A stretch of 64,000 bases of DNA from Baylisascaris procyonis (lineage: Eukaryota; Nematoda; Chromadorea; Rhabditida; Ascarididae), in contig JAZARR010000187.1 of assembly GCA_037389465.1 (NCBI GenBank), positions 1,364,001-1,428,000 of the forward strand. The letters are read 5' to 3'. The stretch's first letter is position 1. Every line of letters begins with the position of its first letter. Position numbers and translations under genes: made by a program. Positions 50,901 to 63,950 of this stretch are shown here, in pieces. Under the pieces are notes generated by a model. That model saw only the letters and a program-made list of their open reading frames with translations. It searched no databases and was not told where the DNA came from.

Positions 50901-51142
50901 AATCCACATCCAGGTTATATGGATAGTTTATTTTTTCATCAGCTAAAACTAACCGGATGATCCTATCTATGAATATATAACTCACCAAGTATTATACCAG
51001 AGAAAGCCAATTGTGCAATTAGCATATTTGAAGAACTTTTTCGTAGTGCTTTATAACGTAGTAGTACGATAAGAACAGCTAAATTTCCAACAATCGATGT
51101 AATAATAAATGGAGAACGCACAATTCGTAGAGCCTTATCCAT
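47943..51142 (-). CDS. Nematode serpentine chemoreceptor, srsx-type 7TM GPCR
   Basis: Five in-phase exons: 51142-50986, 50547-50354, 49461-49341, 49041-48970 and 48346-47943 (315 residues, normal for the family). TM1 is FIITSIVGNLAVLIVLL followed by a basic loop and a TM2 segment beginning SSNMLIAQLAF. The extracellular TM3 cysteine is C79 (RETCMLYG). TM3 ends in TTTIMITIDRLSAFAF, where IDRL replaces the DRY motif. TM5 spans the 49041 and 48346 exons, TM6 is in IIFWCIPTIIYLVAVILGY and TM7 in GFFASLNPFLFLW (NPF for NPxxY). A Lys/Ser-rich tail follows. These features match the srsx/7TM receptor group thought to act as chemosensors in ciliated neurons. The start MDKALRIVRSP was chosen because a strong AATTTTAG acceptor lies 20 bases upstream; an earlier in-frame ATG at 51226 sits before that acceptor. 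Confidence 0.92.
49463..49595. repeat. Four 33-bp tandem units beside a splice acceptor
   Basis: Each unit reads, on the minus strand, AAATTTAGAAGG near one end. The real acceptor of the srsx exon at 49461 is AAATTTAG|GTTG and forms the edge of the array. The 33-bp period gives a spurious repeating 11-residue frame. Confidence 0.93.
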
Positions 51143-51311
51143 TGTTTTTATTGAATCGTTAAATCTAAAATTATGAACAATTAAATACTTGTTATTGAAA
51201 AAAAAAATCGAAGCGTTACAAAGCACTGAGAGCGCAACTGTAATAAAAGAAGTAAAACTTGATATTAGAATAATTTTTTTAAATTAAAATTGGTACATAT
51301 TTGGCTCTCTC

Positions 51312-51342
51312 CCTACCTCTCTCTCTCTCTCTCTCTCTCTTC
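51312..51342. repeat. (CT)n microsatellite
   Basis: A run of CT dinucleotides upstream of the srsx gene. Confidence 0.95.
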
Positions 51343-51434
51343 CCTCTTAATTTAAATTATCAGCTAAGATATATTCGATGAAGCGAAATGATATTCAAGA
51401 GTCGAAAGATTTCCAAAAAGAAGAGGGGTACTAA

Positions 51435-51990
51435 TTTTATCGTCATAGAGACTTCAAAAATTATTAATGCTAGCACATTTTATATAGCTTATTTAAGATT
51501 AAGAGCTGCTTTAACATAGCGTTACTAAAAATCGGTTCTTCATGCAAATGTACGCATCTTTGAGAATAATTATTTTATTTAACCGAAAGTTTTACTTGAA
51601 AATTCATAGTCGGGTGCATATTTTAGTGTCGTTTGCAAATATTTAAAAAAAAAAACCGATTTCATGAACTACCCAACCCGCTAGGAATCGATCTTCCCTT
51701 TTATTCGTCAATTTGCTAAAGTGTGGGAAGAACGTTAGAACGTTTTTCCCATATCATATTTTTTTCTACCCCAAATGAAAGAAAAAAGCCTCTTCTTTAA
51801 CTGAAATACAACCTTCGGGTATTTTCAAGTAAAACCTTCGGTTAAATAAAATAACTATTCTCATAGATGCATGCATTTGCGTGAAGAGCCGGACTGTAGT
51901 AACGCTATATGAAAGCAGCTCTTAATCTTAAATAAGCCATATAAAATGAGCTAGCACTAATAATTTTTGAAGCCTCTATGACTATAAAAT
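51435..51990. mobile_element. Foldback element with 170-bp imperfect inverted repeats
   Basis: The left arm 51435-51604 and the reverse complement of 51821-51990 align along their full, equal length with scattered substitutions (shared blocks include CTTCAAAAATTATTA, GCTTATTTAAGATTAAGAGC and TTATTTTATTTAACCGAA). A 216-base spacer between them has no coding frame. This is the structure of a non-autonomous foldback or MITE-like transposon. No clear target-site duplication was identified. It lies about 290 bases upstream of the srsx start. Confidence 0.85.
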
Positions 51991-52379
51991 ACTGTAAATA
52001 ATGCTATTCGTGACTAACAGATATTTTCTTCTTTTTTTTTTTAAATTCATTTCTAGTCGTCTAATTATTATTATTTATATTATTTCATTTTCTTTCTAAT
52101 TTTTTTTCTCATTTATCTTTAATCCTCTTAAAATTCATAATATTTTTTTTCATTTTCAAATTCTCATAGAAAAAATATGTAGATCAGAATTTTTTTCTAC
52201 GCTATAGTTGCAAGAAAACTGATATAGACGCATAACAAAAATGTTCTCCTTTCTGCGTGCTTAATCCTCTTTGATCTATTGGGAAACAATCGTTGTAAGT
52301 TGACAATTGAAAAAAAAAAAACGAAGCGGAAATTTCAGCAGTATTAAGCGAAAATAAAAATATTCAGCTTTACGTCAAA

Positions 52380-52720
52380 GTTTGTTTATTTGGAAGAGGC
52401 TCTTACTTACAAAAGAAGGTGTCATCTATCGTTTTTAAAAAACCATTGAAAATCTCAGCTGAGCAGTTGTCGATCAACGTAGCGTTGATAAAAACCCGCA
52501 TCCAAAATGGACACACTTAGATGGGTCGGAAGGTCAGGAAACAGGTCGGGAGGTCAGGCTTAAGTGAAAAGAACAGTTCAATCTTACTTTATTCGAACCT
52601 TCTGAAGAAACTACATAGGACACCCATATTGGGGCAACTGAAGTGTAGCACGCAAGTGGCATCTAATTATTGACGAAGTGTTTCGTTATGAACCCAACGA
52701 ATCGAAAAAGATCCACCCAC
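52380..52720. other. Slightly GC-rich patch with broken protein-like frames
   Basis: Plus-strand frames switch at about 52440-52500. One reads SIVFKKPLKISAEQLSINVA up to a stop, and an overlapping one reads KNPHPKWTHLDGSEGQETGR up to a stop. The look is that of a decayed coding element, perhaps a transposon remnant, but no transposase motif is visible. Confidence 0.22.
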
Positions 52721-52764
52721 CAAGCGCTATTCATGAGAGAATAATTTAAAAATAGAATGAAGAT

Positions 52765-52868
52765 AGACTCATTATCGGGTTTGTTTTTATTGTGTAGATA
52801 AATTTACAGTAACCTTAGACTCGTTATCGGGTTTGTTTCTACTATGTAGATAAATTTACAGTAATCTT
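52765..52868. repeat. 52-bp tandem duplication
   Basis: Two copies (52765-52816 and 52817-52868) differ at a few bases. Each contains TTATCGGGTTTGTTT and GTAGATAAATTTACAGTAA. Confidence 0.93.
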
Positions 52869-55494
52869 ACAGTAAGATATTTCCAAGGAGTTTACATTAT
52901 TGTCTGTTAAATGAATAGGAAGTAGAAAGGATATTTTAAATGAACGATGATCACGATATGAGCAAGAGGAAATAACTGAACAAATGAGAAGTTTATAAAA
53001 AATATATGGATAATGAGGACTTCTATTAGAGAGGGAGAATGAATAGTATCAAAATGGAATAAATGAATGAATAACAAAAAGTGAAAAAAAATTAAAGTTT
53101 TTTCTAAGTAAATTGTTTTTAAAATTCTAAGTAAATTGTTTTTAAAATAGATTTTATAGTGATGATTGTACTCAATAGTCCTCTATCAAATATCAATATT
53201 ACTGCAAATAACTACAAAAATTTGTTAATGTCCTCATTAGTGAATAGTCGAATATCGAAATAACTCTTAATTATTGAAAGAGAAAGAGAGAGGCGAAATA
53301 TTGTCATATCACGAACGATTATCGCTTCATTAGTAATATTTCAAATCAAACTCTCAGAAAATGTCAATAAGAGATTCTTGCAATTAATGAATATTGTTAT
53401 ATTTTGCAGAAAAGTTCAACTATTTCATTATTACAATTTCTGCAAAATTGTATTATATTTGCAAACAAAAAAGAATAAAGATTTCTTAGAAGATTAGAGC
53501 AAATTCACCATTAGAAAATTCAACATTATGAGACCAATTTTACTTAAATTAAAGCTAATTTCACCTAAAAAAAAATTTATTGAATAATTTAAAAGAAATG
53601 AATGCTATATTCTATGAGAGAATCATAAAAAAATATAGATATAAAAATGGGAGACTAAATTAAGACGCTAATCCTAGTGAATCTGAATCAGAAGTATCAG
53701 ATGTGTAACATTTCGACTAAAGAATTGAATTATGTTTGTGAATAGATCATGATGCTTCGAATATTCGCATGATCGTCGATTTTCGACATCAAGTTATTCT
53801 AGAAGAAGGCGAATATGTTTTTAAAAAAAAATTAGGTGAATGTCGAGTGAAAAAAAAAAGAAAAAGGCTTATATATCGATTTTATAGAGAGCTGAGGTAT
53901 GAGATTAATTCGAGATTGTTTCTAAAAAAAAATAATTTCTTCTAAATATAAAAATTTCTAAAATACTAGATAACCTAAGGGGTAATTTTTCATCTAATCT
54001 TTACTTTCCTCCTATTATGCTGAAATAGAATAGAGTATTATAAATGAAGAAAATTATAAAGGAAATTCGATCATTGTTGAGATCTAAAGTGGTAACCAAC
54101 CCGAAGAACAAAGTTTCAAATAGAGAAATCGACAATCCCATCGTGGATAGTTACTAGTAAAGATACCAAAGACGAACTAATTTCGAATGCTTCCATTGAA
54201 GCTTAAATGGAATTTATGAGATATACTCGAGATATACTAAATATACTAAACTTATGTGATAATTGAGATATGAGATAATTGAGATATGAGATATACTAAA
54301 CTTAAATGGAATTTGGGATAGATAGAAAAAAAATTTAATGCATCTTGGAAGCGTGTATAAGAAGCGAAAAAGACTTTCAAACTCAAAAGCTTCCCAGTTG
54401 ATACTATACTCGAATATTTGCTCAATAATGATTACGACTTTGAATCCAATCTAACTAGTTCGGACAATTTATCTAAAGTCGAATAGGATGGAATCGAAAA
54501 TCCCATCGAATAGTTCGAAATATTTCAAGAAATAATATGCCAATAGGCAGAGACTTCTAATTGAGATTTGCTAATGTTTAGAGACTCAAATATCAGATAT
54601 TTGAACGTTGACAATCGCTTATCAGGTGTTATTATTGACAATGATCTTGTATAGTAAACGAGAAATTTGTTATAATTGTAAAGAATTTTTTGTTTTTCAT
54701 CGTATGCAATTGCTTAATAAAATAGCCATTGTTTTCGTCGTTCTCTGCTTTTTCCTGCACTTTATTTTGCTTTTTTTTTTAGTTTCTACTTAAGTCTCTT
54801 TCTGCAAGGAAAATCTTTGTCTTTCATTTTGCTACATTTCGCATTTTTACCAACCGCAAAATCTCGACCAGTCGGTTTTATCGGTTGCAATTAAGATTTG
54901 ATTTTTATTGAATACCTTTGAGCGATAATCGAGTGATGTTTTTCAGTTACAGTAGATTTTAACTGAATTACGGTTATGAGTCAGGATGCTTGTTTGTTCA
55001 CTTTTCGAACAAGATTTCGGTTAGTTAGCGGATTATACCTTTTCGATGCCTAAATACACCTGCTGATGTATAAAATATGTTCACATAACAAATGCATTTT
55101 TATTACTGATATGAAAAAAAACATTCCAAATTTTTGAGAAACAATTCAAAACTCCAAAAGAATAAATAAGCATTTATTAAAGACTATTTATCACTAAGTT
55201 TTCTTCATTTTAAGCGGTCATAGAAGGTGATTAATTACATTTGAATGTATAATTGCTAAGAAAAAAAAAACTGTACGCCGAATTTTTTCGCATTCCCTAT
55301 AAACTACTCAAAAATATTTTTGAATTATTTATTTCTTATTGAATGCTCATTTAGGGACTTTTTTGGGACATTGAGATTTAAAAAAAAACATCTTCCCACT
55401 TTGGGACGTTGAAGTAAATAAATAAACAAACGAGTAATTAGATCAAAAAATAAATGAATAAACAAATATGCAAATAAACGAATAAATAAATAGA

Positions 55495-55529
<35 letters not shown>

Positions 55530-58500
55530 AATAAAAAAAACAAAAGCAATAATCAAACGCATCATATAGCTTGGCAATAAAACCCTCACGAAGCAACTTG
55601 TTAAGAATTATCAAAAATGATGCAATGATTGGCATCTTGCCTCAGAAAATCTTTATCCTTTTAAATGCATTTATTCGCGTCATAGTACAGTCCGTAAAGT
55701 CGTAAGAGCATACAATTATATCGACGATTATCATTTTCTTTGAATTCTAATTAAATATCTTTCAGGTTAATTAAGCAATTCACTTTATTCTAAAAAAAAA
55801 AATTCTTCTATCTTGCCTTCTTGCTCATCTTGCACTGAAATATGCCTCGAAATGCAATAAGGTGACAGCTAGCTGTCAGAATACTTAATTTCTACGTTGC
55901 TCAGTTTTATAAGTCAACCAGCTAAGAGCGAAATAATTTCTTCACGTTTTTTTCCTCCCCCCGCCGCCCCCCCCTCCCCTCTCACATCATAACCGTTCAA
56001 TTCTTTCATAAGAAATCCTTCAGCGACGTCATCAATGTAAAATGATGCATGCAACTTTTGAGCACTTTTAAATGTTTAAAAATATTCTAAAATTTATGAA
56101 TCGATAGAAAATATGGTGTTGATGATAATCCTTGTATGCACTTATAGCCAATCAAAATTGCAATGCAATGCACTTTTACACTGCAGTGCACTTTTGCAAT
56201 GCAGCGCATTTTTGCAATGATTTGCAAAAGCGAATAGATAATACGCTTAACGTCTCAATTCATGACTAATATTTGTGATTAGCAAATCGTAATGAAGTTT
56301 TGATTTGCAAATATGAGAATCATCGCAGTGTTTAATCATCTCTGATAGATTTTATGAACAACAAAGAAAAGAGCCATAAAATTATCAATGATCTTTGATC
56401 TTCACGGAGTTTCATAAAATTACCGTTGATCTAATTTATCAACTATCAATGCTCTTATCAGTTTTTTAGTCGATAGGTGGAGAATTGGAGTCATAGAAAA
56501 AAATTTTTTTATAGAAGATGGCTTTACAAAAAAAAAAAGGTGAGTCGTGCGTTTTCAATCGTGATACTATTGTGCAACATAGTGATTGTGAATATGCAAA
56601 TTTGCGAAGATATCAAACAGAAAAGAGATATTAAAAAATATAAATATAAGAGCACTAAACTTTGAACATTATTCATCTAATTTTCTCCAATTTAATTGAC
56701 TAATTAGCAATATCACAAAGCATTGCAAAAAAAAAAAAAAATGAAAAAAGCAATCAAAGATGTGCGCTTCACAAATTTGTCGCTTAAATTTCAAGCAACT
56801 TTTTCCACGAATGATTGAAATTGCATACTTTTTGCACGACTCTACTTTCCGATCTATTGACTAAAAAAAAAGCACTTATCGCCTAATGTAATCGTTGAAT
56901 TTTGACAAATTCATTGCAATTTTTGAAATTTTTGCGCCTAAAAAATTTTGAATATTTTAAAACTTCTACACCTTAACAAAAGTTTTTTTTTTTTGCATGG
57001 TAAACGCTATTTATCTAATCAAAGCACCGAAATATTGCCTTGTAGTGTATCAACTACCTATATATATACATCAACTACCAGAGGACATCAACTATCTTTA
57101 TAATTATGTCTTAAGAACGAAGCATAATACGTAGTAAAGAACTTATTATACTTGCAAATCAAGCACATTTCGCATACAGATCATGGCAATATAGTTTAAC
57201 GCTCTAATGAAGCATCACGACTCTTATGCAAAATGCAACATTAAACAGAATGCAATGCAAAATGCAAATATATCAATTTGCCAAATATCAAAAAGAAGCT
57301 GCTAATGCAAGAAGAGAGCGCCTTATAGTATATTCGGATACGAGATCAATGAACAATTAAACAACAAGAATAGTCGAAATTTGAAATGAAAACAAAAATT
57401 GTAGATAATGAGCTGAATAGATCAAACAGCAATATTAATAACGCATCATATGATCAAAACACTATTAAAACCTCTCATTAAAATTTGTTTTCAATTCCTA
57501 AGCATAATGAGCAATGACCGAATAGATCGTAGATGAAACGATTTACTTAATTAATGACAATCAAATGATGCCGTTCTATAGATAGCCATAACACTTCTAG
57601 TAAAAGCATAAACAGTTTTTCGCTTCGTTTATTGGCTATTGCACCCACTAAACACTATCATAGATAAAGTATCGCAAAAAAATTTATTCATCACATAAAA
57701 TTATTAACAACGCTAAAGAAATACAATAAAATGTAATAAACGAATCAAGAGGCGCTCATCGGAGATTTAAAGATATATATGCCCATTTTATAAAATATTA
57801 CTTGAAAGGTGATATACTTTAGTAAGAATGAAAAATTATTTTTATATTTTCCTCAATTTTCGTACAATAGTAAAACACTTAATGGCAATTAAATTAGTGA
57901 AATTAATAGTATTCAAATAAACAGAAATTGAGATGAAAAACTTTTCAAAAAAGAAATGAAATGAAATGTTTAGTAAATAATGCAAATATAAAGAATAAAA
58001 GTTAAAAACATCAGTTTAAATGAATAAAAATTGAAAAATATTTCTCAACAATAGACTTTAAATCACGATTATTTTCTATAGTGTGATCACAATAGGAAAA
58101 CGGAAATTACGTAGTAAATCTTTTATGGGAATGTAATAGTATGAGTGCGTGTTCTCTTCTTAGAGTAATTTCAAAAATATATTTTTGCACGACAAAATAC
58201 AATTGATAGACGTCAATATTGATGGATTTAGATTATGTCAAATATTAATTCTAATTGAAAATTTATAACATTTTTTTATACGTATCTGGTTTTTTGAAAA
58301 GACAATTTTTCCTTCTCCCCTCGCGTTCCCTTATTTATGCATATATTCAAGCGGTCAACATTATATAACCTCTCTGAAGACCAACTTCCGGTCATCATTG
58401 ACCACTCCTTAGTAATATTCGATATGTGAATAATACTGAGCGCACTATTGTCGTCAACTTTCCAGGATTATATTTTTTTTTTTTGCAAATTAACGACATT

Positions 58501-61500
58501 TGTAATAAATTGCTTAATTTAGTTTTTTTTTTTCTTATTCCCTATAGATTTGAGATATTTGCAATATAGATCAAAATAATTTTCGATTACAAAATAAAAT
58601 AACTTTGAAAATATTTGCATTTGATCGGTAAATTTATGATAAATAGATATCAATGAGCATTAGTAAATTAATTACATTTATCGCTTAGTTAGCGTGAGTT
58701 AGTTAATAGAGAAATAAGCAGATTCTAATATAATTAACTCTCAATTATGCTAAATATTGTTAAGGTGTTAGATTATTTCCGCGCTTTACAAGACTAATAA
58801 TAAATTAAACGTGTGCAATAAATTCGAATATAGTTACTAAGTAATTAAATAATAAATAAATTAAATAAAGGTGTACAGGCCTAATATTAAAATTGCTACT
58901 ACTAAGCATCAAAAAAATCGAATATTGATTTGAACCTACTCTAATGTGTGAAAAACAATAAGCAAAACAATAAAAAATCTTTTAAAAAAATTGCAATCAA
59001 GAGGAAATATTAAATGAAAGTTCTCTAATGAATGAATAAATTATTTAGAATATCTAAAATGAGTTGCATCCGTATATTTTAAATGAAAGCAAACTTTGAT
59101 AGATAATAATAACAATAATAATAATAAAACAAAATATTTCACTCAATGTGCTACGCTATCATCAGTATTACATTATGTGCACTCTAGAAGCATCAAGCAT
59201 TATAACAAAAGGCGTTATAGCACAAAATGAAGTATAAGACGGGTGATCGAAGGGGTATTGAGGTGCATACGCGTTGTTGAAACAACTTTTATATAATCGC
59301 CTAGAACAAAGATTAACGAACAAGACGAAATGAATCTCTCAGATTATATATTATATAATCTAGAATAAATTATATAATCTTTTAGAAGACTCGAACATCT
59401 CAATTCGGATTTATTATATCTTCTTACTGTTATTATGAATATATCCCCTTTGTTATAATAATGAACATGCCTTCGTTGTTTTCATTATTCCCTCCATTCA
59501 CCTCATGAATCACATAGTTAATCCCCTGAAACCCTTCTCATTGTATGCCCATATCCCTTCAATATCGCCTCGATCGCCCATCTGTCCATATCCCCTCAAT
59601 ATACCATCGATCGCCTATCTTTATATACTTCAGTACAAATGCCGCGTGATCTAACGTATGATGCTTCCATAGCGCACTTAATGTAATCGTGATGATTGAT
59701 AGCGTAAGACGCTGAAACATTGAGTTAAATTTTTTTTTCTCTCTCTACATTCCTGATGTTCACTATCAGCAAATATTATTAATATCAGTCACCGTTATCA
59801 TGCGCCTTATATAAGAGGAATCACTAAACAAGATAGACTAGGTAATGTTTCATTCATTTCATATAATGATTCAATTTCATATTAAAAATTTATTTAAAAA
59901 ATATGATTCTTCAAATATTCTCTTCAATAAATTACTAAAAAAAATAATCTTCAAATAAAGGTAGTCTTTAAATATTATTAAAGTTATAGATCAAACGATT
60001 TATTCATTCGTTTCTTGACTACTTCAGGGAAATATTATGTGAAGATTCTTTTATAACTAAATAAAAAGTTGTTTTTTTTTAATATGTCGGAAGCGTCACT
60101 GATCGAAAATCCTTGATATTGTTTTGAAAATTTGAAATTTAATGCTATTTATTTATTGAAGAATTTTTTTTGAATAGATCGGTTGAATGATAATAGGTAC
60201 GCAAATATAACAATATACAAATTTCAACACAATTTATAGCTAAAAATATATTTTAGAGATTCTTTCGAAAAAAGAGGGTGTGAGAAAACTAGAGAATTTT
60301 GTTGCGGCTAGCATTAGAAAAGAAGACATCAAATTATATTCGACATATATTTGTTGCGGAAAGTAATCAATCTTTGCAATGGTGACATGCAATCTGAACA
60401 TGTTCATATGAAACTCAATAACACCCACTTAAATGCTCGAAAATTAGTGATCGAACTTGAAGTTCGTAAAGTTCGGAAAACTTTGAAACTTGATGAAAAC
60501 TTGATAAAGTTGGAATAAGTTGGAAAGTTGAAAATTTATTCAGAATCAACTTTCCTCTTTTTTTTGAAATAAAGATCATTGTAAATTTTTTTCTGAAAAG
60601 CAATACACATGAAGCATTTCTAAGCATCGTTTAACAATCTGATATTGGGAAATAAAATAAGCAGGCAGCTCAAATACAGTTTCTCTATTCAAAAAATTGT
60701 TTCCTATAAAGTGGTGAAAGTCGTTCGATACTGTAAAGGTATACTGTAGAGTATAGCGAATACAGTATATCATTTTCTTCAGCAACAGTGGAATACCGTA
60801 GTTTTAAGTGATGATAAGAAACGATGGAGAAAACAAGTCACAAATAGGAAAATTTTAGGAAAAAAAATTCTAAACGTTTCACGATAATAAACGTTAAGTG
60901 CACTACTAAAGGTACCGTAATGAGCGCTCCGTTACAGTAATAAAAAGTATCGTAATTTTAATCCTATATTTAATCTGCATATTTTAACGCGCTTTAATGA
61001 CATTTTTTTTTGTCATTTTTGATGACCAAAAAAAAACTTTGCCCAGAGATGGATTCGAACTCGTTATTTTTCTCTTATCGGTTAAATATTCGATGATAAG
61101 ATGATCATAAATCTCAAGTGTCTTTCCTATTTCATTGTATTGAATAATGTGAAATGATCTTCAAATTATAATTTATCGTTTCTGCAAAAATTTCGATGAA
61201 TTTTCGGATGGATTATTGAGGTGAAAAATTCATTCCATAGGAGAGATTTAACCTTATAAACAACGATCGCAAAATAAAATTTATTAACGTATTCGTTATT
61301 GTGTTCTATATAGTATCAATAGCATTACTGAAGCGGAAAATATTCCCTCTTTATATGTGTGAATACAATTTACAGCCTATATTTAAATATACTATTGAGA
61401 AAATTCTTTCTTTAGTGAATAATACCTTATTAAAGTATCATAATATCATGTCAAATATATAGCGTAAAAGCAAAACAAATGTGCTAACTATTATAAAAGG

Positions 61501-63820
61501 AATTAAACAAAGAAATAAATAATACAACAAAAGGAAATAAATATTATAAAAAGAACTAAATAATCAACGAAAAGCCATTATTGAAATAAACGAGGCGGAA
61601 GTATTATAAGCGGATTATAAAATGAATTTTTTTTTGATAAACTTTTCATGTACTTTATGGATTCTTCCACAGAAATAAGAGATAACTATCGTATAGATAT
61701 GAAGAAAACACTACCAATGAATGGATTTATTTTTTTATTTTTTTATTTTTTTGAAAGAAAAAGAAAAAGAAATGCAACATAATGTATCGTAGAGGCTAAC
61801 TGAAGAAATTGCAAAGAAAAATTGCAATTGAAAAGAGATATTTTAGAAATTATTTCGCTAAAGAATAATTGAATTTTATTACCGACATTTAAGTTAATTT
61901 TAATTTTAATTTTAATATCCAGAAATCTCGAACATCTCCGGATTTTTTGTCGAGAAATCTCGGGAAAATTCTCGAAATGATTATTGGCGAGTAAAATTAT
62001 TTAAGAAAAATTTCAATTTCAATGTGAATATTAGCTTCATTTAGAATAAATGCTCACATTTCATGAGTTTTTTTAAAATGTTTTTCTCACTGATAATTTT
62101 GTTTATATTTAAAAGAAAAAATCAATAACTTAATTCTTGATTAAAATAAAATTTTTTATGTGTATACAAGCAGATCATTATTGAAAACACTTTCGAATGG
62201 AAAACGGGAGATACTCTAGAACGGTGAACAAGCTGAAGTAGAGGATATGAATCGCGAATATGGTAATGATATGGTAATATGGTAATCAATGGATATGGTA
62301 ATATGATAATGTCGATTTGCAACGATGTGGTAATATGGTAATATGGTAATTTTCAATGAAAAAAAAGCTCTTGCTGATTCCAAAAATTATAAGGGTATTT
62401 ATCAACTGTCTATATATTTTTACCTGCATAAAATGCTTTAATCATAATCTAAATAAATTTTAGACGATATTTGCATGAAAAATTTTCTCTAAAGAATTCC
62501 ACAAAGGTAAAAATATTTCTAAAACGAATTGAACTCAGCAGATTCATTGAGATTAATGAAGAACTCCAAAATATACTCCAAAATATCGATAACTCATATG
62601 CAACGAATCCCTTAATTTCATTATTCCAATGTGGGATAGAAAAGTGGCAAAAATATGCGGCAATAGATTTATAGCAATTATATACGCTCATAATTGCAAT
62701 AATTTTCCTGTGGGCAATTAATTTTCGATGTTTTAATGACGTAAACATATCGTAAATAATAGTGCAATATTTTTGAAAATATTTGCTCATATCAGCACTT
62801 TCAGTACTCATTAGTGCAAACGATTCATAAACGGAGGCATTAAATTGTACAGATGTTCAAAGTGACATTCAAAAAAAAAAGAGAGAAAAAAAAAGAAAAC
62901 GAAAGCCACCTGCAGAATAAAAGTATAAATAGTTGAAAAATTGCAATTCCCAAAAAGATTTCAAAAAATTTCTCGAAGAAATTCCCACCGTTGAGTGATA
63001 GATCCGAGGGAAGATAAATATTTGAGCCTTATAAATAAATAAAAAATGAAAAAAAAATTTCCAACAGTTTCCAACAGCAGTACGCTGAATATGTTTTACT
63101 ATATTATAGTAAATAATTTTCATTTACATAAAAAAAAGATTAATTCATAGTTTGAAATATTTAATTTGAAATATTTAAAAGTTTATAGTGAAAACATAAA
63201 TGCAAAAAATCTGAAGTTGAAACAATTGCTGAAAATGACTAGGAATATAAACTTCTAATGGATTCAAAACGAAACACAGAAATACTTATTCTAACAAATG
63301 GAGTAGCAAAAATTGAACGTCCACTTCGGATCGCGTGTTATGTTCGAATTGAGTGATTTGGTCATTTTCAAGAAAATTCTATATGCCACTAAAATGTTGT
63401 ATCTACATTTCTATGGGAAATTGCTATAGTCGTGCTATAAATCAAAAATAAATATTAATAGATCATTGCTTCAGAACTTTTTTTTTGCTCTAACGATCCA
63501 AATTATGGGAATTCTCTATTGTAGATCACATTTATCTAGTGGAATGATCGCTTTATATAAAAAGAACTATTTTATATGCTACTTAAAATTATTGCCATTC
63601 TTAATGCACATAAAATTCGAATTGAACGTCAACAAAGGAATTCTAGGTCAACTACCTTTTTCCCCCTCCCCTTGGGCCGGGTTTAGCAACCTGATTTTAG
63701 TCCCATCTATAATTACTTAAGTTCATTGCACAGAAAATGAGTTGAATGTGATATACTGCATAACGCTTTCATTAAATATTATTGTTCACTATTACTGCCG
63801 TTTTTTAACTGTGTTATCAG
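52869..63820. other. Long AT-rich gene-poor stretch
   Basis: No gene model can be supported over about 11 kb. It contains short tandem repeats (53101-53150; GAGATATACTAAA-type units at 54210-54310; (TAAA)n at about 55415-55535; a 37-bp duplication near 59551-59625; ATATGGTAAT units at 62256-62350). A C-run lies at about 55960-55978. Open frames up to 120 codons on opposite strands overlap each other at 62449-62811, as expected by chance in such sequence. Confidence 0.55.
61040..61060 (-). other. tRNA 3'-end-like fragment
   Basis: The minus strand reads GTTCGAATCCATCTCTGGGC A, like the T-loop, the 3' side of the T stem and acceptor stem of a tRNA (box B-like GTTCGAATCC), followed by a T-run like a Pol III stop. 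The 5' side cannot pair with it and no box A was found, so this is at best a relic. Confidence 0.25.
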
Positions 63821-63950
63821 CAATGTTCAGTGCCCACCGTCATTCCCCGTGAGCGCACTTCTAAGGGAATTCTCGCATGAAGATGATTCGTTTGGTTGTG
63901 GACTGCATGGACCTTCATGCCCAAATCTCACGAGGATTTTCAACAACTAA
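63821..63950 (+). CDS. Possible terminal exon of an unrecognised plus-strand gene
   Basis: After a GTGTTATCAG acceptor a 42-codon frame (phase: one base left over) reads QCPPSFPVSALLREFSHEDD, then SFGCGLHGPSCPNLTRIFNN and a TAA at 63948-63950. The stretch is markedly GC-richer than the preceding 11 kb. No upstream exon could be found in phase, and a minus-strand gene entering from the right edge cannot be excluded. Confidence 0.33.

Noticed and set aside
51143..51226. Earlier in-frame ATG for the srsx receptor (MLCNASIFFF...)
   Set aside because: A strong AATTTTAG acceptor lies between it and the chosen ATG, so the upstream part is probably intron or untranscribed.
62449..62811. 120-codon minus frame overlapping a 67-codon plus frame
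   Set aside because: Both are AT-driven, contradict each other and lack splice or start context.
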